Source: Corydoras sp. C115
Lineage: Eukaryota; Chordata; Actinopteri; Siluriformes; Callichthyidae
Assembly (NCBI GenBank): GCA_019802505.1
Contig: JAFMOC010000426.1
Location: 76,001 to 140,000 of the forward strand
DNA length: 64,000 bases
Direction of reading: 5' to 3'
Shown here: positions 1 through 12,387 of the stretch, one piece after another
Numbering within the stretch: position 1 is the stretch's first letter
Layout of the letters: every line of letters begins with the position of its first letter
The notes under the pieces: model-generated
What the model saw: the letters and a program-made list of their open reading frames with translations, nothing else
Database searches by the model: none
What the model was told of the DNA's origin: nothing
Translations under genes and position numbers: made by a program

Positions 1-230
1 TTCCTCAGGGTGCTAAAGGTTCCTCGGTGGGTTCTTGATTGTTCTAGTGAAGGTGGTGGATGTCTCGCAGGGTTCCGTTGTTTTGAATCCTGAAGCATCA
101 TCTGAAACTCTGCAGCGTCCTGATCCACAACAGAACCTCGGATCAGATAGCACCCACGCCGCCAGTTCGGAGGGAATACGGAACGGAACGTGGAACGTCC
201 TCCACCAGAACATCAGGAACGCACACTTAC

Positions 231-310
231 CTTCCTCCACACGCATGATGGCATTTACAGGAGCCGCTGTGAGCCGCCGCCGCCGCCGCGTAGATACATC
301 ACACACCACA
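231..310 (-). other. Possible first exon of an unidentified minus-strand gene
   Basis: On the minus strand a CT-rich tract (complement of 330-640) is followed by a GCGGCGG run, two ATG codons near 245-256, and a perfect donor (GAAG then GTAAGT) at 231/230. This resembles a vertebrate first exon, with its gene continuing left of the window. Only a few codons are present, so the gene cannot be named, and chance is possible. Confidence 0.2.
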
Positions 311-329
311 CCAGAACCCGTAGTAACGG

Positions 330-640
330 CAACCGAGAGAGAGAGAGAGAGGGGGGCGAGAGAGAGGACGGGAGGGAGGGGAGAACCAAACAAAGAGGAG
401 GCTCAGAGAGAAAGAGTTTGAGGTGTGGAGGAGAGAGAGTGAGGGCGAGAGAGAGAGAGAGAGAGGATGAGAGACAGAGAGAGAGAGAAAACTGAGAGGC
501 GAGGTGTGAGAAAGAGAGAGAGACATTTAAAAGAGAGAGGGAACTGAGAGAGAGAGAGAGAGAAAATAGAAAAGGGGACAGCGAAAGTGAGAGAGAGAAA
601 AAAAGTGAGGGACAGTAAAAGAGAGAGAGAGAGAGGTACT
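330..640. repeat. GA-rich polypurine tract
   Basis: About 300 bases are almost entirely A and G on the plus strand, mostly GAGA with interruptions. All long open frames across it translate to Ser/Leu or Arg/Glu repeats and are artefacts. Confidence 0.85.
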
Positions 641-956
641 GTACTGTATGTGGACACGCCCCCTCATCATCAGCTGACTCGTTTCAGTGAGTCAGACTTA
701 ATTCATTATTTAAAATCATTCAGTTCTGTACCAACAGTTTGGGGAAGGTCCGTTCCTCTTCATCCTCAGGTCCAGTGAGAGGGACCGGGGGCGTCCGTGT
801 ACTTTTGGCTGTGCAGTGTTTGTTTAAACGGCAGCATCCTCATCATCACGGCATCACGTTGCCTAGCAACAGAAACCCAATCCCACAGCTGCAGAGCGAC
901 CGGAGACGAGGAACCTCAACCTTCTGCTCCGGGTCTCCAGAACATGAGGGAAGATG

Positions 957-1085
957 TTCCACCTGACCTCCACCTGACATCCACCTGACCTCCACCTGAC
1001 CTCCACCTGGACATCCACCTGAGATCCACCTGACCTCCACCTGGACATCCACCTGAGATCCACCTGAGATCCACCTGAGACCGGC
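957..1085. repeat. Short minisatellite based on CCACCTGA
   Basis: About ten variable copies of a 10-13-base unit (CCACCTGACCT or CCACCTGAGAT) lie in tandem. They abut the truncated SINE copy at 1113. Confidence 0.75.
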
Positions 1086-1112
1086 GAGCACTCAACACTG
1101 AGACCAGGTGAA

Positions 1113-1430
1113 GTTTAGCATGTTCTCCTCTCAGCACTAGGGATTCCCGGTTCGAATCCCCATCTGGGTGAAGTCTCCATGTCCTCCCCGTGTCCGCGTG
1201 GGTTTCCTCGGAGTTCTCCGGTTTCCTCCCACAGTCCAAAAACATGGATCAAGTCAATTGAGTTCTCCAAATTGCCCCATATAGAGTGTGTGAGTGAGTG
1301 AGTGTGTGTCCAGCGATAGATTGCCCCAGCGTCCGAAACGTTCTCCCCTGGATGGGCATGGAGAACCCCCCCCCCCCCCCCCGTAACCCTAATAGAGGAT
1401 AAAGCAGAAGATGATGTGATGGATGGATTA
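1113..1430 (+). mobile_element. tRNA-derived SINE, 5'-truncated
   Basis: The copy keeps the B-box region (GGTTCGAATCC), the conserved body and a tail ending in GATGGATGG, but lacks the A-box end. A run of 14 C's interrupts the 3' part. Confidence 0.8.
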
Positions 1431-2093
1431 AACTGATCAGCACTAAACCTGTTACACTGTTTTATCATTTGGCCACTAGATGTCAGTGTTGGATGGTTAG
1501 AGAAACCGGAAACCTGTTACTCAGCCATCAGCGTTCACTTTAAAAACCGGACTTGATTACGATGCGGAGGGTCAGATTAATGATTTAGTTTTTAATAAAC
1601 ATGTTATTATAATGTTTACGTTGATAAGTGTTTTATTAAATCAATCAGAGTCTTGAGGTTGTGTATTATTCTGAATAAATCACGTAAAGAGGTGGGCTTT
1701 ATTCAGATTAAGGCCACGCCCCCTCGTACCTCACTGCTTTATTATAAACTGATCACCCAACAGAACCCACTGACGGCTCTGATGCTAATTAGCGGCGTCG
1801 CTACACGCGCTGACGTGAATCCAGATTTAATTTGATTTCTTTTTCCGTCTGTTTATTTTAATAGATGACCGATTCACATAGAACCTTCAGAACGAGGCGA
1901 GCGTGACCCCTCCTCCACGAACCCCGCCTCCGACCTCAGAGCGCTGATGTATTGTCTGTTTCTATGGAAACCATCAGAACGAGGCTGTTGAGGTCGATGC
2001 TGATGTAGTGAATGTTTAATACGTATATTATTACAGCTCATTACTTTTTCTTTTGTATTTTATTTTTTATTTGTATTAATATTTATTTAATAA

Positions 2094-2458
2094 GGGCGTC
2101 ACGGTGGCTTAGTGGTTTAGCATGTTCTCCTCTCAGCACTGGGTATTCCCAGTTCGAATCCCAATCTGAGTGGAGTTTCCATGTTCTCCCCGTGTCCGCG
2201 TGGGTTTCCTCCGGGTTCTCTGGTTTCCTCCCACAGTCCAAAAACATGGATCAAGTTAAGTGAGTTCTCCAAATTGCCCCATATAGAGTGTGTTTGTCTG
2301 TGTGAGTTAGTGTGTGCCCAGCGATAGATTGCCCCCCTGTCCTGGGTGTATCTGCCCAGCGCCCGAAACGTTCTCCCCTGGATGGGCATGGGGAACCCCC
2401 CCCCCCCCCCCCCACCGCGACCCTAATAGAGGATAAAGTGGAAGATAATGGATGGATG
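2094..2458 (+). mobile_element. tRNA-derived SINE with perfect target-site duplication
   Basis: Full-length copy with an A box (GGTGGCTTAGTGG) and a TTCGAATCC B-box core. The 13-base direct repeat AATATTTATTTAA flanks it on both sides. It carries a long C run near 2396-2412. Confidence 0.85.
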
Positions 2459-2490
2459 AATATTTATTTAAGTCTCTTTAAGCTCATAAA

Positions 2491-2590
2491 GTCAGGCCTG
2501 AGTGACATTTCAGACCTCATCCACTAGATTTGGGATGAATTGGAACAGAGATTGTGAGCCGGCTCATGTTGTCCTTCCTCAGATCCTATA
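2491..2590 (+). mobile_element. Decayed Tc1-like DNA transposon fragment
   Basis: The stretch TTTGGGATGAATTGGAACAG and the following GAGATTGTGAGCC-type sequence resemble the end of fish Tc1-like transposase genes (WDELE motif). It is short and broken. Similar fragments recur in the window. Family assignment is from memory of the motif. Confidence 0.4.
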
Positions 2591-3397
2591 GAAATCCAAT
2601 CTGAACTCTGATTGGCAGCTGTGGGTGGGGGGGGGGGTTCTGAACCCGTGACCCCGTGTTGCCCCGCGAAAGCTTTAAACGCGTGAGCGGCGGTGAGTCA
2701 GCGCGGGCGGAGGCCTCCACCCCGCCACTCGGCGGCGCCCCCGGGACGAACGATCTGAGCTGCACTGAAGTTCCACACGGTTCTGATGGCGTTACCACAG
2801 TAACCAGCGCCCAAAATAGCATCCCAACGCCGGTTACCATCACACCCACCTCCACCGGGAGCCGCTATTCTTATCCTGCGCAGATGAAACCACACACCAG
2901 ATACACACACTGTCCTTCACCGGTCACTCCAGCAAATCACACCACACACACACACACACACACACTTTAAATTCTCACATCAGGTTCTTTGATGATTGTG
3001 GAACAAGATGCACTACAAAAATCAAAAGTACATGGACGGACCCGGTTTACTTTGGAAGCTCGATAGCAGAAATGAGGCTGTTCCAGGGAGCCCTCTGAAC
3101 TAAGTACCCTGCAGGATCTGCCCCTTTTAGTTCTGCTGCTCTAGACTCCAGGTCACATGATGCAGTGTGTCAATCAAACACTGGTTATTCATTAATTACT
3201 CTGCTTTCTTATTATTTATCATTTCCTGGAGGTGTGGTCAGCTCTTCATCCATTGGTTCTACGATGAGTACAGGATGGAACCTGGATTTCTATTGGACTG
3301 GCGGTCCTGCAGGACGTCCTCAATGGACTCATACAGCTTTTAATTGTTAAATACGGGTCACATGATCACCACACAATCTGTACATGGCTGTCCTACA

Positions 3398-3615
3398 CTG
3401 TAGATGCTGCCCCCCCCCCCCCACTCAAGGAGGACGAGTCCCCCACTGAGCCTCGGTCCTCACAAGGTTTCTTCCTTAAAATATCAACGGGGAGTTTTGT
3501 CTTGCCGCTGTCTCTTGGTCTTGCTCTTTGGGGGTTTAAAGGTTTATAACTTTGTAAAACTGCTTTTTGACAATGTTCATTTGTAAAAAAAAATGTAAAG
3601 ATTTATAAATAAATG
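3398..3615 (+). repeat. Interspersed repeat, copy A
   Basis: Contains the string CCTCACAAGGTTTCTTCCTT followed by a Leu-rich body and an AAATAAAT tail. An inverted copy lies at 61530-61745. The motif is common in teleost genomes; its class is not clear from the sequence. Confidence 0.65.
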
Positions 3616-3627
3616 ACTTGTTTCGTA

Positions 3628-3985
3628 GGCGGCACGGTGGCTTAGTGTTTGGCATGTTCTCCTCTCAGCACTAGGGATTCCCGGTTCGAATCCCCATCTG
3701 GGTGGAGTTTTTATGTTCTCCCCGTGTCAGCGTGGGTTTCCTCCGGGTTCTCCGGTTTCCTCCCACAGTCCAAAAACATGGATCAAATCAATAGAGTTCT
3801 CCAAATTGCCCCATATAGAGTGTGTGTGTGTGTGTGTGAGTGTGTGTCCAGTGATAGATCGGCGTCCTGTCCTGGGTGTATCTGCCCAGCACCCAAAACG
3901 TTCTCCCCTGGATGGGCATGGAGAACCCCCCCGCGACCCTAACAGAGGATTAAGGCAGAAGATAATGGACGGATGGATGGACGGA
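3628..3985 (+). mobile_element. tRNA-derived SINE, full length
   Basis: Starts GGCGGCACGGTGGCTTAGTG (A box), has the B box GGTTCGAATCC, an internal TG repeat and a GGATGGATGGACGGAT tail. It ends about 230 bases before the ogfr start codon. Confidence 0.85.
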
Positions 3986-3999
3986 TCTTGACGGTGAGG

Positions 4000-4214
4000 T
4001 TTTAATCCTGCCGCACTGCGCCTGTGCAGCAGGGGGCGCCCGCACGCGCTTCACGCCGAGCCCTCGGCGCTCAAAGAAGGGAAGGAGAAGCGCCGCGGTT
4101 CGATGAGCTGTTCTCGCCGTTCGTCTCGGCCCTCCCGCCGCAGCCTCGGGGTGTGACCGGGGCATGTCCGGGGCAGTTAGCGGAGGCAGCGTGAGCCGCC
4201 TTTGATTCGGCAGG
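4000..4214 (+). promoter_or_regulatory. Probable ogfr promoter and 5' UTR, CpG-rich
   Basis: The 200 bases before the ogfr ATG are strongly GC- and CpG-rich compared with the AT-rich surroundings, as is usual for a housekeeping vertebrate promoter. CpG density stays high through exon 1 and into intron 1. No TATA box is evident. The exact transcription start cannot be read from sequence. Confidence 0.45.
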
Positions 4215-7200
4215 ATGGAGGACGAGCTGGTCTGCGAGTACGACTCCACCTGGGACACGGAGAGCGACGGGGAGGACGCGGCGCCGCCGAGCGCCGCACG
4301 GCGGCCGGGCCCCGACAGGAGCAAGAAAACAAAGAGCGGATTCGTGAGTTTAATTCATTAACATCGTCATTAAAAAGATCTGCCTTTAAATGAACACCCT
4401 TTATCAAACACCAGGCTGTAAACGCCTTACCGCCGCCGCCGCCGCGCTCTGCCTAACGCCCGGCTGCTGGAGCAGCTCGTTATTCTGATGAATCAGCCTC
4501 CAGATCAAAGAGATTTAAAGGGATTTGAAATTTAAATTCAAATAAAAAAACCGTTAAACGGTCACCTGACGCGTCCGACGAAAACACCAACGATCACGCT
4601 GAGGCGAATCTCTGCTGCACCACAGCGCCCGCCTCTGAGCGAAAAGCCACCGTTAAAATAAAAAACCTCTCATTCTGTGTGGAGTTTATTTCATTAATGT
4701 GTTTTTATCCTTTACTGTTTTATGAGAAACGTCTTTTAAAAAACTGGCCCGTTATCACCGCGCTCTGTTATTAATCTAAATCGCACCCGTTTTCGGGCCT
4801 CGGCCGTATCCGCCGCGTCCATTGGCTGCCGCAAACCGGCGCTCCATGCTGATTGGTCGGAATTTGAGCTCGCGCCGCAAGCGGGATCGTGACGGCCAAT
4901 CGGAGAGCCGGGAGGCGGGGTGTGGCGGAGAGTGATTGGGAACAATAATCTGGTTTCTGCTGAAGCGTCGCAGGATTTTAAACAAAACATATATATAAAT
5001 ATAAATATATTTATTTGTTGTGTTTTGTTACAGGTGTGATTTTTAAATCATCAGTATGTTACTGTCATTACAGCAGGTTTTATTTTACTTTGACACGTGA
5101 ATGTGATGGGTTTATTTCGTGATGTGTTATAACGTTTTTAGAGGTTATAATCCTGTGAGTGTTTAATCTGATGGAGTTCGGTAATAAACATCATGTTTAT
5201 GGAGTTACTGCAGTTTATAAGAGTTAAAGTTACACTGACATTCGCAGGATTAGGGTTAAATATGGGATGGAGACCAGTGACCTGCTGCTTGGGGTCATCA
5301 CACACACACACACACACACACAGGTTTATAAAACACCCAAACTGTTGCTTAACAGAAGTCATTACAACATCTATAAACACACTGATGCTTTCAGATGACC
5401 CTCTGACCGTCAGTTAGAACCCCTGAGGACGCTCACCTCCTCGGGAGGAACACCTCTCAAGAAACTGCAGCCACACAATCCCAGTTCCACCCAAATAAAA
5501 CCAATAAAGAGAATAGAAAACGAGTTTATGAATGTAACTGTAAAATTATTAAGTGTCCAAGCCTCCTGCCTGAAGGGGGCGCTGCAGAAAGTGAGTGTGC
5601 TGGGTGAGTGCGGCCCTTTTCCCGCCTGTGGAGGTGGAGAGGACGACAGATACGTGACCTCCAGCCGTAACCTGTTGTCTGTCCAGAAGTAGAGGAAAGT
5701 GGGGTTCTGGGTTCCATCTGATTGATGAGGACATGGTTTTTGGGTGGGGAACTGATGGAGCTGCTGTTTTGTGAGATTATGAGTTTGTAACTTTATGGTT
5801 CCGCAGTGTAACGTTCTGTTTTAAAGCTAACGTTTTACTTGTCGTTTTTCTCGCAGTGGTCCAACTCGTCTTCCAGAAACGTGCGGGCTGCGAAAGACAT
5901 GCAGAACTACAGACACGGATACCCGGTACGTGGAATACCAATGTTCTGATTTCATGGACAGAATCTGTATATTGGGTTCTGTTACTGAGAACCCTGTTAA
6001 TTTGAGCCGTAACCGAACCCTGAGGTCTGATGGTCCTCCGCTGTCTCCTTTCAGAACATTATGGATGAGGACGGTCCTGAGGACAGGATGACCAACCTGA
6101 AGTTCTACCTGAACGAAATCAAGTCCTCCCCCGACGGTCCGTACCTCGAATGCTCTGCTGGTTGGTGGTGACCCTCAGGTTGGAGGCGCAGACTCATTCT
6201 GTCTCTTTGGTTTCAGATGTTTCCATCGAGACCTTTCATAACGAGTGGAGAACGGATTATAAGAGACTGGAGCGGGTTCATTCCTACATCCAGTGGTGAG
6301 AACACACGCTGTTCATTTATTAAAGCTTTAGATTTCATTCTGTTAGGATTTAATACTGTATATCACAAAGGAGTACAGGGTCTGAAGGGAGGTGCCGGTG
6401 TCTGGAGGTGATGCGACCGCCGGGGCTAAGAGGGATGAGTATGGGATGTGGGGAGGGGCTGCCGGTGGAGAACAGGACGGACTATTTTCAGAGAAGCTAA
6501 CCCGTCTCCTTCCCTCCCTCCCTCCCTCCGCTCCACAGGCTGTTCCCGCTGCGCGAGCCGGGGGTGAACTACATGGCGACAGAACTCACCAAGAAAGAGA
6601 TCCAGGTGAGGATGAAGCGAGGCCGTGAGGAGCACGCAGTGCGTCCGGTGTGAAGGTGGTGGTGTGGCGCTCACGCGTCTGTGATCTCTGTGGCGTTTCA
6701 GGCGTTCAGAGAGAGCGAGGAGGCCAAGGCGCGCCTGGTGGACTCGTACAAGCTGATGCTCGGTTTCTACGGCATCCAGCTGACCAACCGAGAGACCGGC
6801 GAGGTGGAGCGCGCCGACAACTGGAGAGACCGGTTCGCCAACCTGGAGCGGTACGGCGTTCAGGCTTTGAATCAACCACCTGTTATATGGCTGAGAGAAC
6901 ATGCCAAATCTCATCTCTTATTTCGAAGGCGGGTTTAATGCGCTGTGTGTGTGTGTGTGTGCAGGAACATGCACAACAACCTGCGCATCACGCGCATCCT
7001 GAAGAGCCTGGGTGAGCTGGGGTTCGAGCACTTCCAGGCGCCGCTGGTGCGCTTCTTCCTGGAGGAGACGCTGGTCAAGAAGAACCTGAGCAGCGTGAAG
7101 CGCAGCGTGCTGGACTACTTCCTGTTCGCCGTGCGCGACAAACGGGAGCGCCGCGACCTCCTGAGCTTCGCCTTCCAGCACTTTGAGCCCAAGGACAAGT

Positions 7201-7772
7201 TCGTGTGGTGTCCACGCCGGGTCCAGAAACGCTTCAAGAAGAAAGCGGAAAAGAGGGACGCCAGGAGCGAGGACGCGCCCACGGGAGATACCACCAAGGG
7301 CACGTCTCACCACGAGGACCCGGACGGCGAGGCCGACCCCGGCCCTACCGACGGAGGTTCCCCGGAGGACCCGCCTCTGAACCCCGGGGGCCCCGCCGAG
7401 AACGGCGCGGCGAGCGACTCCGGCAGCGGCGGCGCCAGTCCCGCCAAGATCCACGACGACGGCCAGGAGGACGTGACGGAACCCTGCGAGGACCTTCCAC
7501 CCGCCGTGGATCCGGATCCTCCTCAGATCCGGGTCCAGGAGCCCAGCGAGCGGCAGAAGGGCCCGGCCTCGGAGCGCGACGTGGTCCTGAGTCCCAAACA
7601 CGTCTTGGCCTCGTCGCCGCTCCCCAAACGCGCCGAGAAACTCCCGAGAACTGACGCCGACGTCTCCGTGACGCCCGGCCACGAACTCGCCCCCGGGGGC
7701 GTCGACGGTGCGCCGTCCAAGTCGGAACACGCCGAGCCCATGGACACGGGCGTCGCCGCGGGGACAAATTAG
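4215..7772 (+). CDS. ogfr: Opioid growth factor receptor (OGFR), 7 coding exons
   Basis: Coding exons read 4215-4343, 5857-5925, 6055-6136, 6217-6295, 6539-6605, 6702-6850 and 6965-7772, all with GT-AG borders and a continuous frame, giving 460 residues. Exons 3 to 7 encode the conserved OGFR N-terminal domain, roughly residues 70-286, with recognisable blocks such as NLKFYLNEI, VNYMATELTKKEI and FEPKDKFVWCPRR. The family is a perinuclear and nuclear receptor for met-enkephalin that restrains cell proliferation; it is unrelated to the classical G-protein opioid receptors. The N terminus is short and acidic. Residues 287-460 are low-complexity, rich in Pro, Glu, Asp and Gly. I do not see the 20-residue tandem repeats known from the human C terminus. 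The start was chosen as the first ATG of a first exon in a GC-rich region that runs in frame to a clean donor. The final acceptor is a TG repeat rather than a pyrimidine tract. It lies upstream of col9a3 in the same orientation. Confidence 0.93.
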
Positions 7773-8145
7773 CATAAACCTCATTTACATAACGGACCAA
7801 TGAATTTCAAACGGAACCCCGAGACTCTAAGCCTTTGATCCTTTGATGACGACGTGACGTTTGTCCGCTCCCTCGTTTATTGATGCGGTCACATGCGTAT
7901 GTCCATCAGCGTAGATTCACACTGCAGAGCCACGCCCACCACCCGGCCCCGCCCACAGCGAGGGGCGTGTCTGAACGTGCGAGTTCTGTCGTGTTCTCCT
8001 GTGGAACCCGGGTTCATTGCACACTACAGTAACATCATACCACGCGCGTTCCGTCCGGTTCCTCCACCCAGGGCTTTCCCAAAACATCTGGAGTGTTTCT
8101 GTACACGAGCGTCCCGCAGAGCGTCCTGTAGAATGACCGCTTCAA

Positions 8146-8151
8146 ATTAAA
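8146..8151 (+). terminator. Candidate ogfr polyadenylation signal (ATTAAA)
   Basis: ATTAAA occurs about 375 bases after the ogfr stop codon and is followed by a T-rich, G/T-containing stretch. It is the closest plausible poly(A) hexamer on this strand, but no transcript evidence supports it. Confidence 0.35.
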
Positions 8152-8698
8152 AGTCCTGCTCGTTTGTAAATCCTCAGTTCGTTTCCTGCTCATTGAGTGT
8201 TTTCGTTCCGCAGCGCGTCGTTCTCCACCCCCCCCCCCACCCCCCATGACATGTGACTTTTATTGTCTCGCAGCTTTAAATGTTTCAGGTAATGAGACGA
8301 GGGGCACTCCACCATGGGGGGGGGACCGTGAAGCATGGTGGTGGCTGTTAGTATTGATGAGCACGTTCTGATTTAATGAATCTCATTGTTCTTTTATTAT
8401 AATGTTTAAAAGATTATAATAGAAACCACGCCACACAGCTCATGGAATCTCACTGGGGCGCCATCCTGTGGACGTCTGAGGTTTTGTCCTTATTAAAATG
8501 AAACGTTACATATTGAGTCGATGCTCGGCGTCATGCTGTCTGGATACGATAGATCTGAGATCCAGCTGGACGTTGCACTCCATTAGAACCTGAATGAACA
8601 TAATATGGTGGGGTCAGGGGAGGGGGGGGGTGCATGCTGTCCCTGACCAATCACAGTGACTGTCCAGTGACCAATGTGGAATAGTTCTACAGTTAAGT

Positions 8699-8925
8699 TC
8701 ATCCATCCATTATCTTCTGCTTAATCATGTACAAGGGTAACATTGGGTGGGGGGGGTTCCACATGCCCACTCAGGGGAGAACGTGGGCGCTGGGCAGATA
8801 CACCTCACGCTATACACACATTATATAAGGGCAATTAAGAGCTTTCAGTTTACCTTGAATCCATGCAAACCACCCAGATTGGGATTCGAACCTGAGCGGC
8901 GAGGCGCTAACAGCACCTGTATTAA
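8699..8925 (-). mobile_element. tRNA-derived SINE, older diverged copy
   Basis: Recognisable tail (ATCCATCCATTATCTTCTGC) and B-box complement (GGATTCGAACC) but with deletions through the body. It lies between ogfr and col9a3. Confidence 0.7.
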
Positions 8926-9049
8926 GTTGTTATTATGTTGTGTGTTGGTTGCAGCTTCATGAAACGGGTGGCGCGGTGCTCCCTGATTGGTTCCCCGTGT
9001 TTGGGCGGAGATGCTGATAGGTCAGAAATCTGTTTATAGAGAAGGGAAT

Positions 9050-9340
9050 AAAGAACAGGGTGTAAGCCCCTCCCCAAAAACGCACAGTCTGAGGTCCGAT
9101 CTCAGGTTTCACTCTTCACCCCCCCCCCACCTCACGGCCCTCCTCCACCTATTTGCCCCGCTCTCTCCTCTCACCCCTGCGTCCATCCCTCCCCCGTCCG
9201 GGCTGGAGGCTCGGGTTTATCTGGAATCGGCCGGGATAGGCGCAGGAGTGCTGTGTGGCCGTGGAGTGAGAGTTCTGTGCAGGAACCGCGGGATCGGCTC
9301 TGAAGAGTTCTCCCAGCTGAGAGAGGAACCGAGGAGAACC
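9050..9340 (+). promoter_or_regulatory. Probable col9a3 promoter and 5' UTR
   Basis: This pyrimidine-rich and moderately CpG-containing stretch directly precedes the col9a3 signal-peptide exon. It contains an AT-rich patch near 9030-9055 that could act as a weak TATA-like element, then C-rich tracts. The reading frame is open upstream of the ATG at 9341 but shows no protein-like composition, so 9341 is taken as the start. Confidence 0.35.
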
Positions 9341-12300
9341 ATGGGCAGCGTCTCCACGCTGGGCTGTCTGATACTCTGCCAGCTCCTGACGGCGTCGCTG
9401 GCTCAGGTGGGTCAGCGCTTATCTCACACGCTCTGTACCTGATGATGGGTCCGGCGGGGGTCGGTGTGCGGCTCAGGGTTCGAGGCTTTACATTAGAACC
9501 TCCATCATGGTGATCGTGGTGAATGCAGATCAGAGAGAACGATGGAGGCAGCAGGTCGTTCTTTGTGATCGTGATGAAGGTCTGAGGTCAGGTTTCATGT
9601 TTGTGATCATGAAGCACGTGCTCTTCGTTTTTAAACCTTAATTTAAACCTCGTTATCACATCGCTCGTCTGTTTAAAGTGTTCGTTTGAGGTTTGGAACT
9701 CATTAAGGAACTAAAGACCTGCAGCCACCTGATCAGCAACTCAACTCCACTCAATTTAATTTAATTTAATTTAATTTAATTTAATTTGCTTTATTGACGT
9801 GATAAATGTTTACATTCGTATCGCCAAAGCATATTATATACAGAAAAAATAACAGGAATTAATAACAAGTACTAATTATGTTAATCCATTAAGAAAGATT
9901 ATATGTGTGTAAATAAATAATAATAATGATTTGAAAAATATAAATATATATATATATATTTACATTTAGTCATTTAGCAGACTATATATATACATATATA
10001 TATATGTGTGTGTGTGTGTGTATATATATACACGGTTATAAAAAATAAATGTATAAATATACATACACAAGTGTGTGTGTATGGAGTAAGGAATAGGGGG
10101 TTTGAGGTTTGGGATTATTGTGTGTGTGTGTGTGTGGGTGGGGGGGTAATTATTAGGTTGTTAGGTTGAACTCGTTACTGTGGTCATTAATGTCTCGGTT
10201 GTTTATCGCGATGCTAAAATTAAAAGCTCTGTTCTTTGTTCGATCATCTTTTTTTTTCTTTTTTTTTTTACTTCACTTCGGAGTTCCGATGCATGAAGAG
10301 CTCCTTTCACGTTACAGTGAGGTTTCTGAAGTCTGCCTGAGGAATTCAGAGCTCAAGGAGTTCAGCACCCCCCCTCCGTACCCCCTCCGTACCCCCCCCC
10401 CCCCCCCCCCGTCCCCCCCCCCCCCCCGTACCCTCCCTCACAATGTCATCTTTGTTCCAATCAGAGTTTCAGTGGCACTCAGCAAACCTGCTCGGTTCTC
10501 CCTGGAATTCAAACAGAACCCCGTTCAGAGTTCTGCAGCTCCCCCCACCGCCCCCCCGGGGGGGGGGGGGGGGGGGGGGTTCTAACGCTGCCTTTAATCT
10601 AAAGTTCCACTCTTTTTTCTGAATGTAACCTGGATTCTAAATGTGATGAAAAGGATCCGTGTGTTCTATTTTAAGAGAACTCCACTCCTCTGTTTCAGTC
10701 ACCCGGACCGCGAGGGTCACCCGGACCTCCAGGATCACCGGGGGCCCCGGGAAAAGACGGGATCGATGTGAGTGACCTGAAGCATCTAGATATGTGGTCC
10801 GAGTTTCCGGTTTGGTGCTTTTAAACCCACAGGGTCACAGCGTGCCCCTTTGTTCTAAAGCAGAACGTAAAGTCCCTCAAAGGGTTCTGTTACAGGAACC
10901 TAAAAATACTGAGCGCTCCCCTAAAACCAAAAAAATAAAGGTGAACAGGTTTGTGTTATCACTTCAATAAAATCAGCAGGACCTGCTCATTATGACATCA
11001 CAACCTTCAACATCAAAGCAATGATTCATTCATTCATCCATTATCTTCTGCTTCAGCCTCTATTAGGGTCGCGGGGGGGGGGGGGGGGGGGGGGTTCCCC
11101 ATGCCCATCCAGGGGAGAAGTTTTGGGTACTGGGCAGATACACCCAGGACAGGACGCCAATCTATCGCTGGACACACACACACACACTCTGTATGGGGCA
11201 ATTTGGAGAACTCAATTGACTTGATCCATGTTTCTGGACTGTGGGAGGAAACCGGAGAACCCGGAGGAAACCCATGCGGACATGGGGAGGACATGGAAAC
11301 TCCACCCAGATAGGAATTCGAACCGGGAATACCCAGCGCTGAGAGGAGAACATGCCAACCACTAAGCCACCGTGCCGCCTAGCAATGGTTTAATCATTAA
11401 ATATGTAAACATGAGGCTGAACTTTAATGACCTCATTCAGATCATCTGTGAGCGCACACACTGATGTTACACAATCTCAGTTCCAGTTCATCCCAAGAAC
11501 GTTGGCTGAGGTTGAGGTCAACTCGTTCCTGTGGGAATAGAACCGGGCCTTCCCTAAACTGTTCCCACAGAGCTGTAACACACGCTGGTCCAGAATTCAT
11601 GACAAGACTCTTCATTTCGTTCTCTGTGGAATAAAATATAATGAAATCATTTAGGGGTGTGTCCTAATCGTTCTGTCTCTGGGCGTGTCGGCACTCTGCT
11701 GCATCGTGATTGGCTGATTAAACCTTCATCATTGGCTGCTCGTGGAATGTTCGCTGAGTTGATGTTTTTAAATCTTTATTGCAGATGAAGTTTGAATCTA
11801 ACGCTGTACAGTTTAATAAATCTTTAATAATAAATTCCTCACAAACGTTCTGATTTTTATAAACGGCTTCTTTTCCGAGTGATTTAATGGAAAGACGTTT
11901 GTTTTGTGTCTTCGCAGGGGAAGCGAGGTCCTGCGGGACTTCCAGGGAAACCGGTGAGTGATCGGGATGATCGGTTCATCACAAACGATTCAGTGTTCAC
12001 TGAATCGACTCCTCTGATCAGACAGATGGGGTTTGTAGTTGTACGGTTCACTTCTGTAGTCCGTCTGTTCCTCTACAGACTCTGTTAGTCCCTTTGGTAT
12101 GTTCTCTGATCAGGACTACAGACGGAGCAGGTGTTATTAGGGTGGGGGATGATGCTCAGTACTGCAGTGATGCAGACAGGGTGGTGGTGCAGGTGTGTCA
12201 GTGTGTGTTGTGCTGCTGAAGTTTACACCCTGTATCCTCTCACCGTACACGCTCACACACACCTCCACCTCCACCTCACTGCGCCACCTTGTGGATGTCG

Positions 12301-12343
12301 AATCAGACAAATTGGTTTTGAAAATGGTTGTAATGTTTATCTG

Positions 12344-12387
<44 letters not shown>

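Larger units (their letters stand above)
7773..9049. other. ogfr 3' UTR and ogfr-col9a3 intergenic region
   Basis: Besides the ogfr poly(A) candidate and the old SINE copy, the stretch holds only homopolymer runs (C run at 8230-8247, G runs near 8317 and 8624) and unremarkable unique sequence. No further gene is visible. Confidence 0.45.

Noticed and set aside
1..110. A collagen-like string (G-A-K-G-S-S) after a TTCCTCAG acceptor-like sequence at positions 1-26, followed by a second possible exon.
   Set aside because: Only 18 bases between the splice-like signals, with no further Gly-X-Y exons around; chance is the better explanation without sequence to the left.
2105..2165. Apparent tRNA gene with A and B boxes.
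   Set aside because: It is the head of the SINE, repeated many times in the window, and does not fold as a complete tRNA with an acceptor stem.
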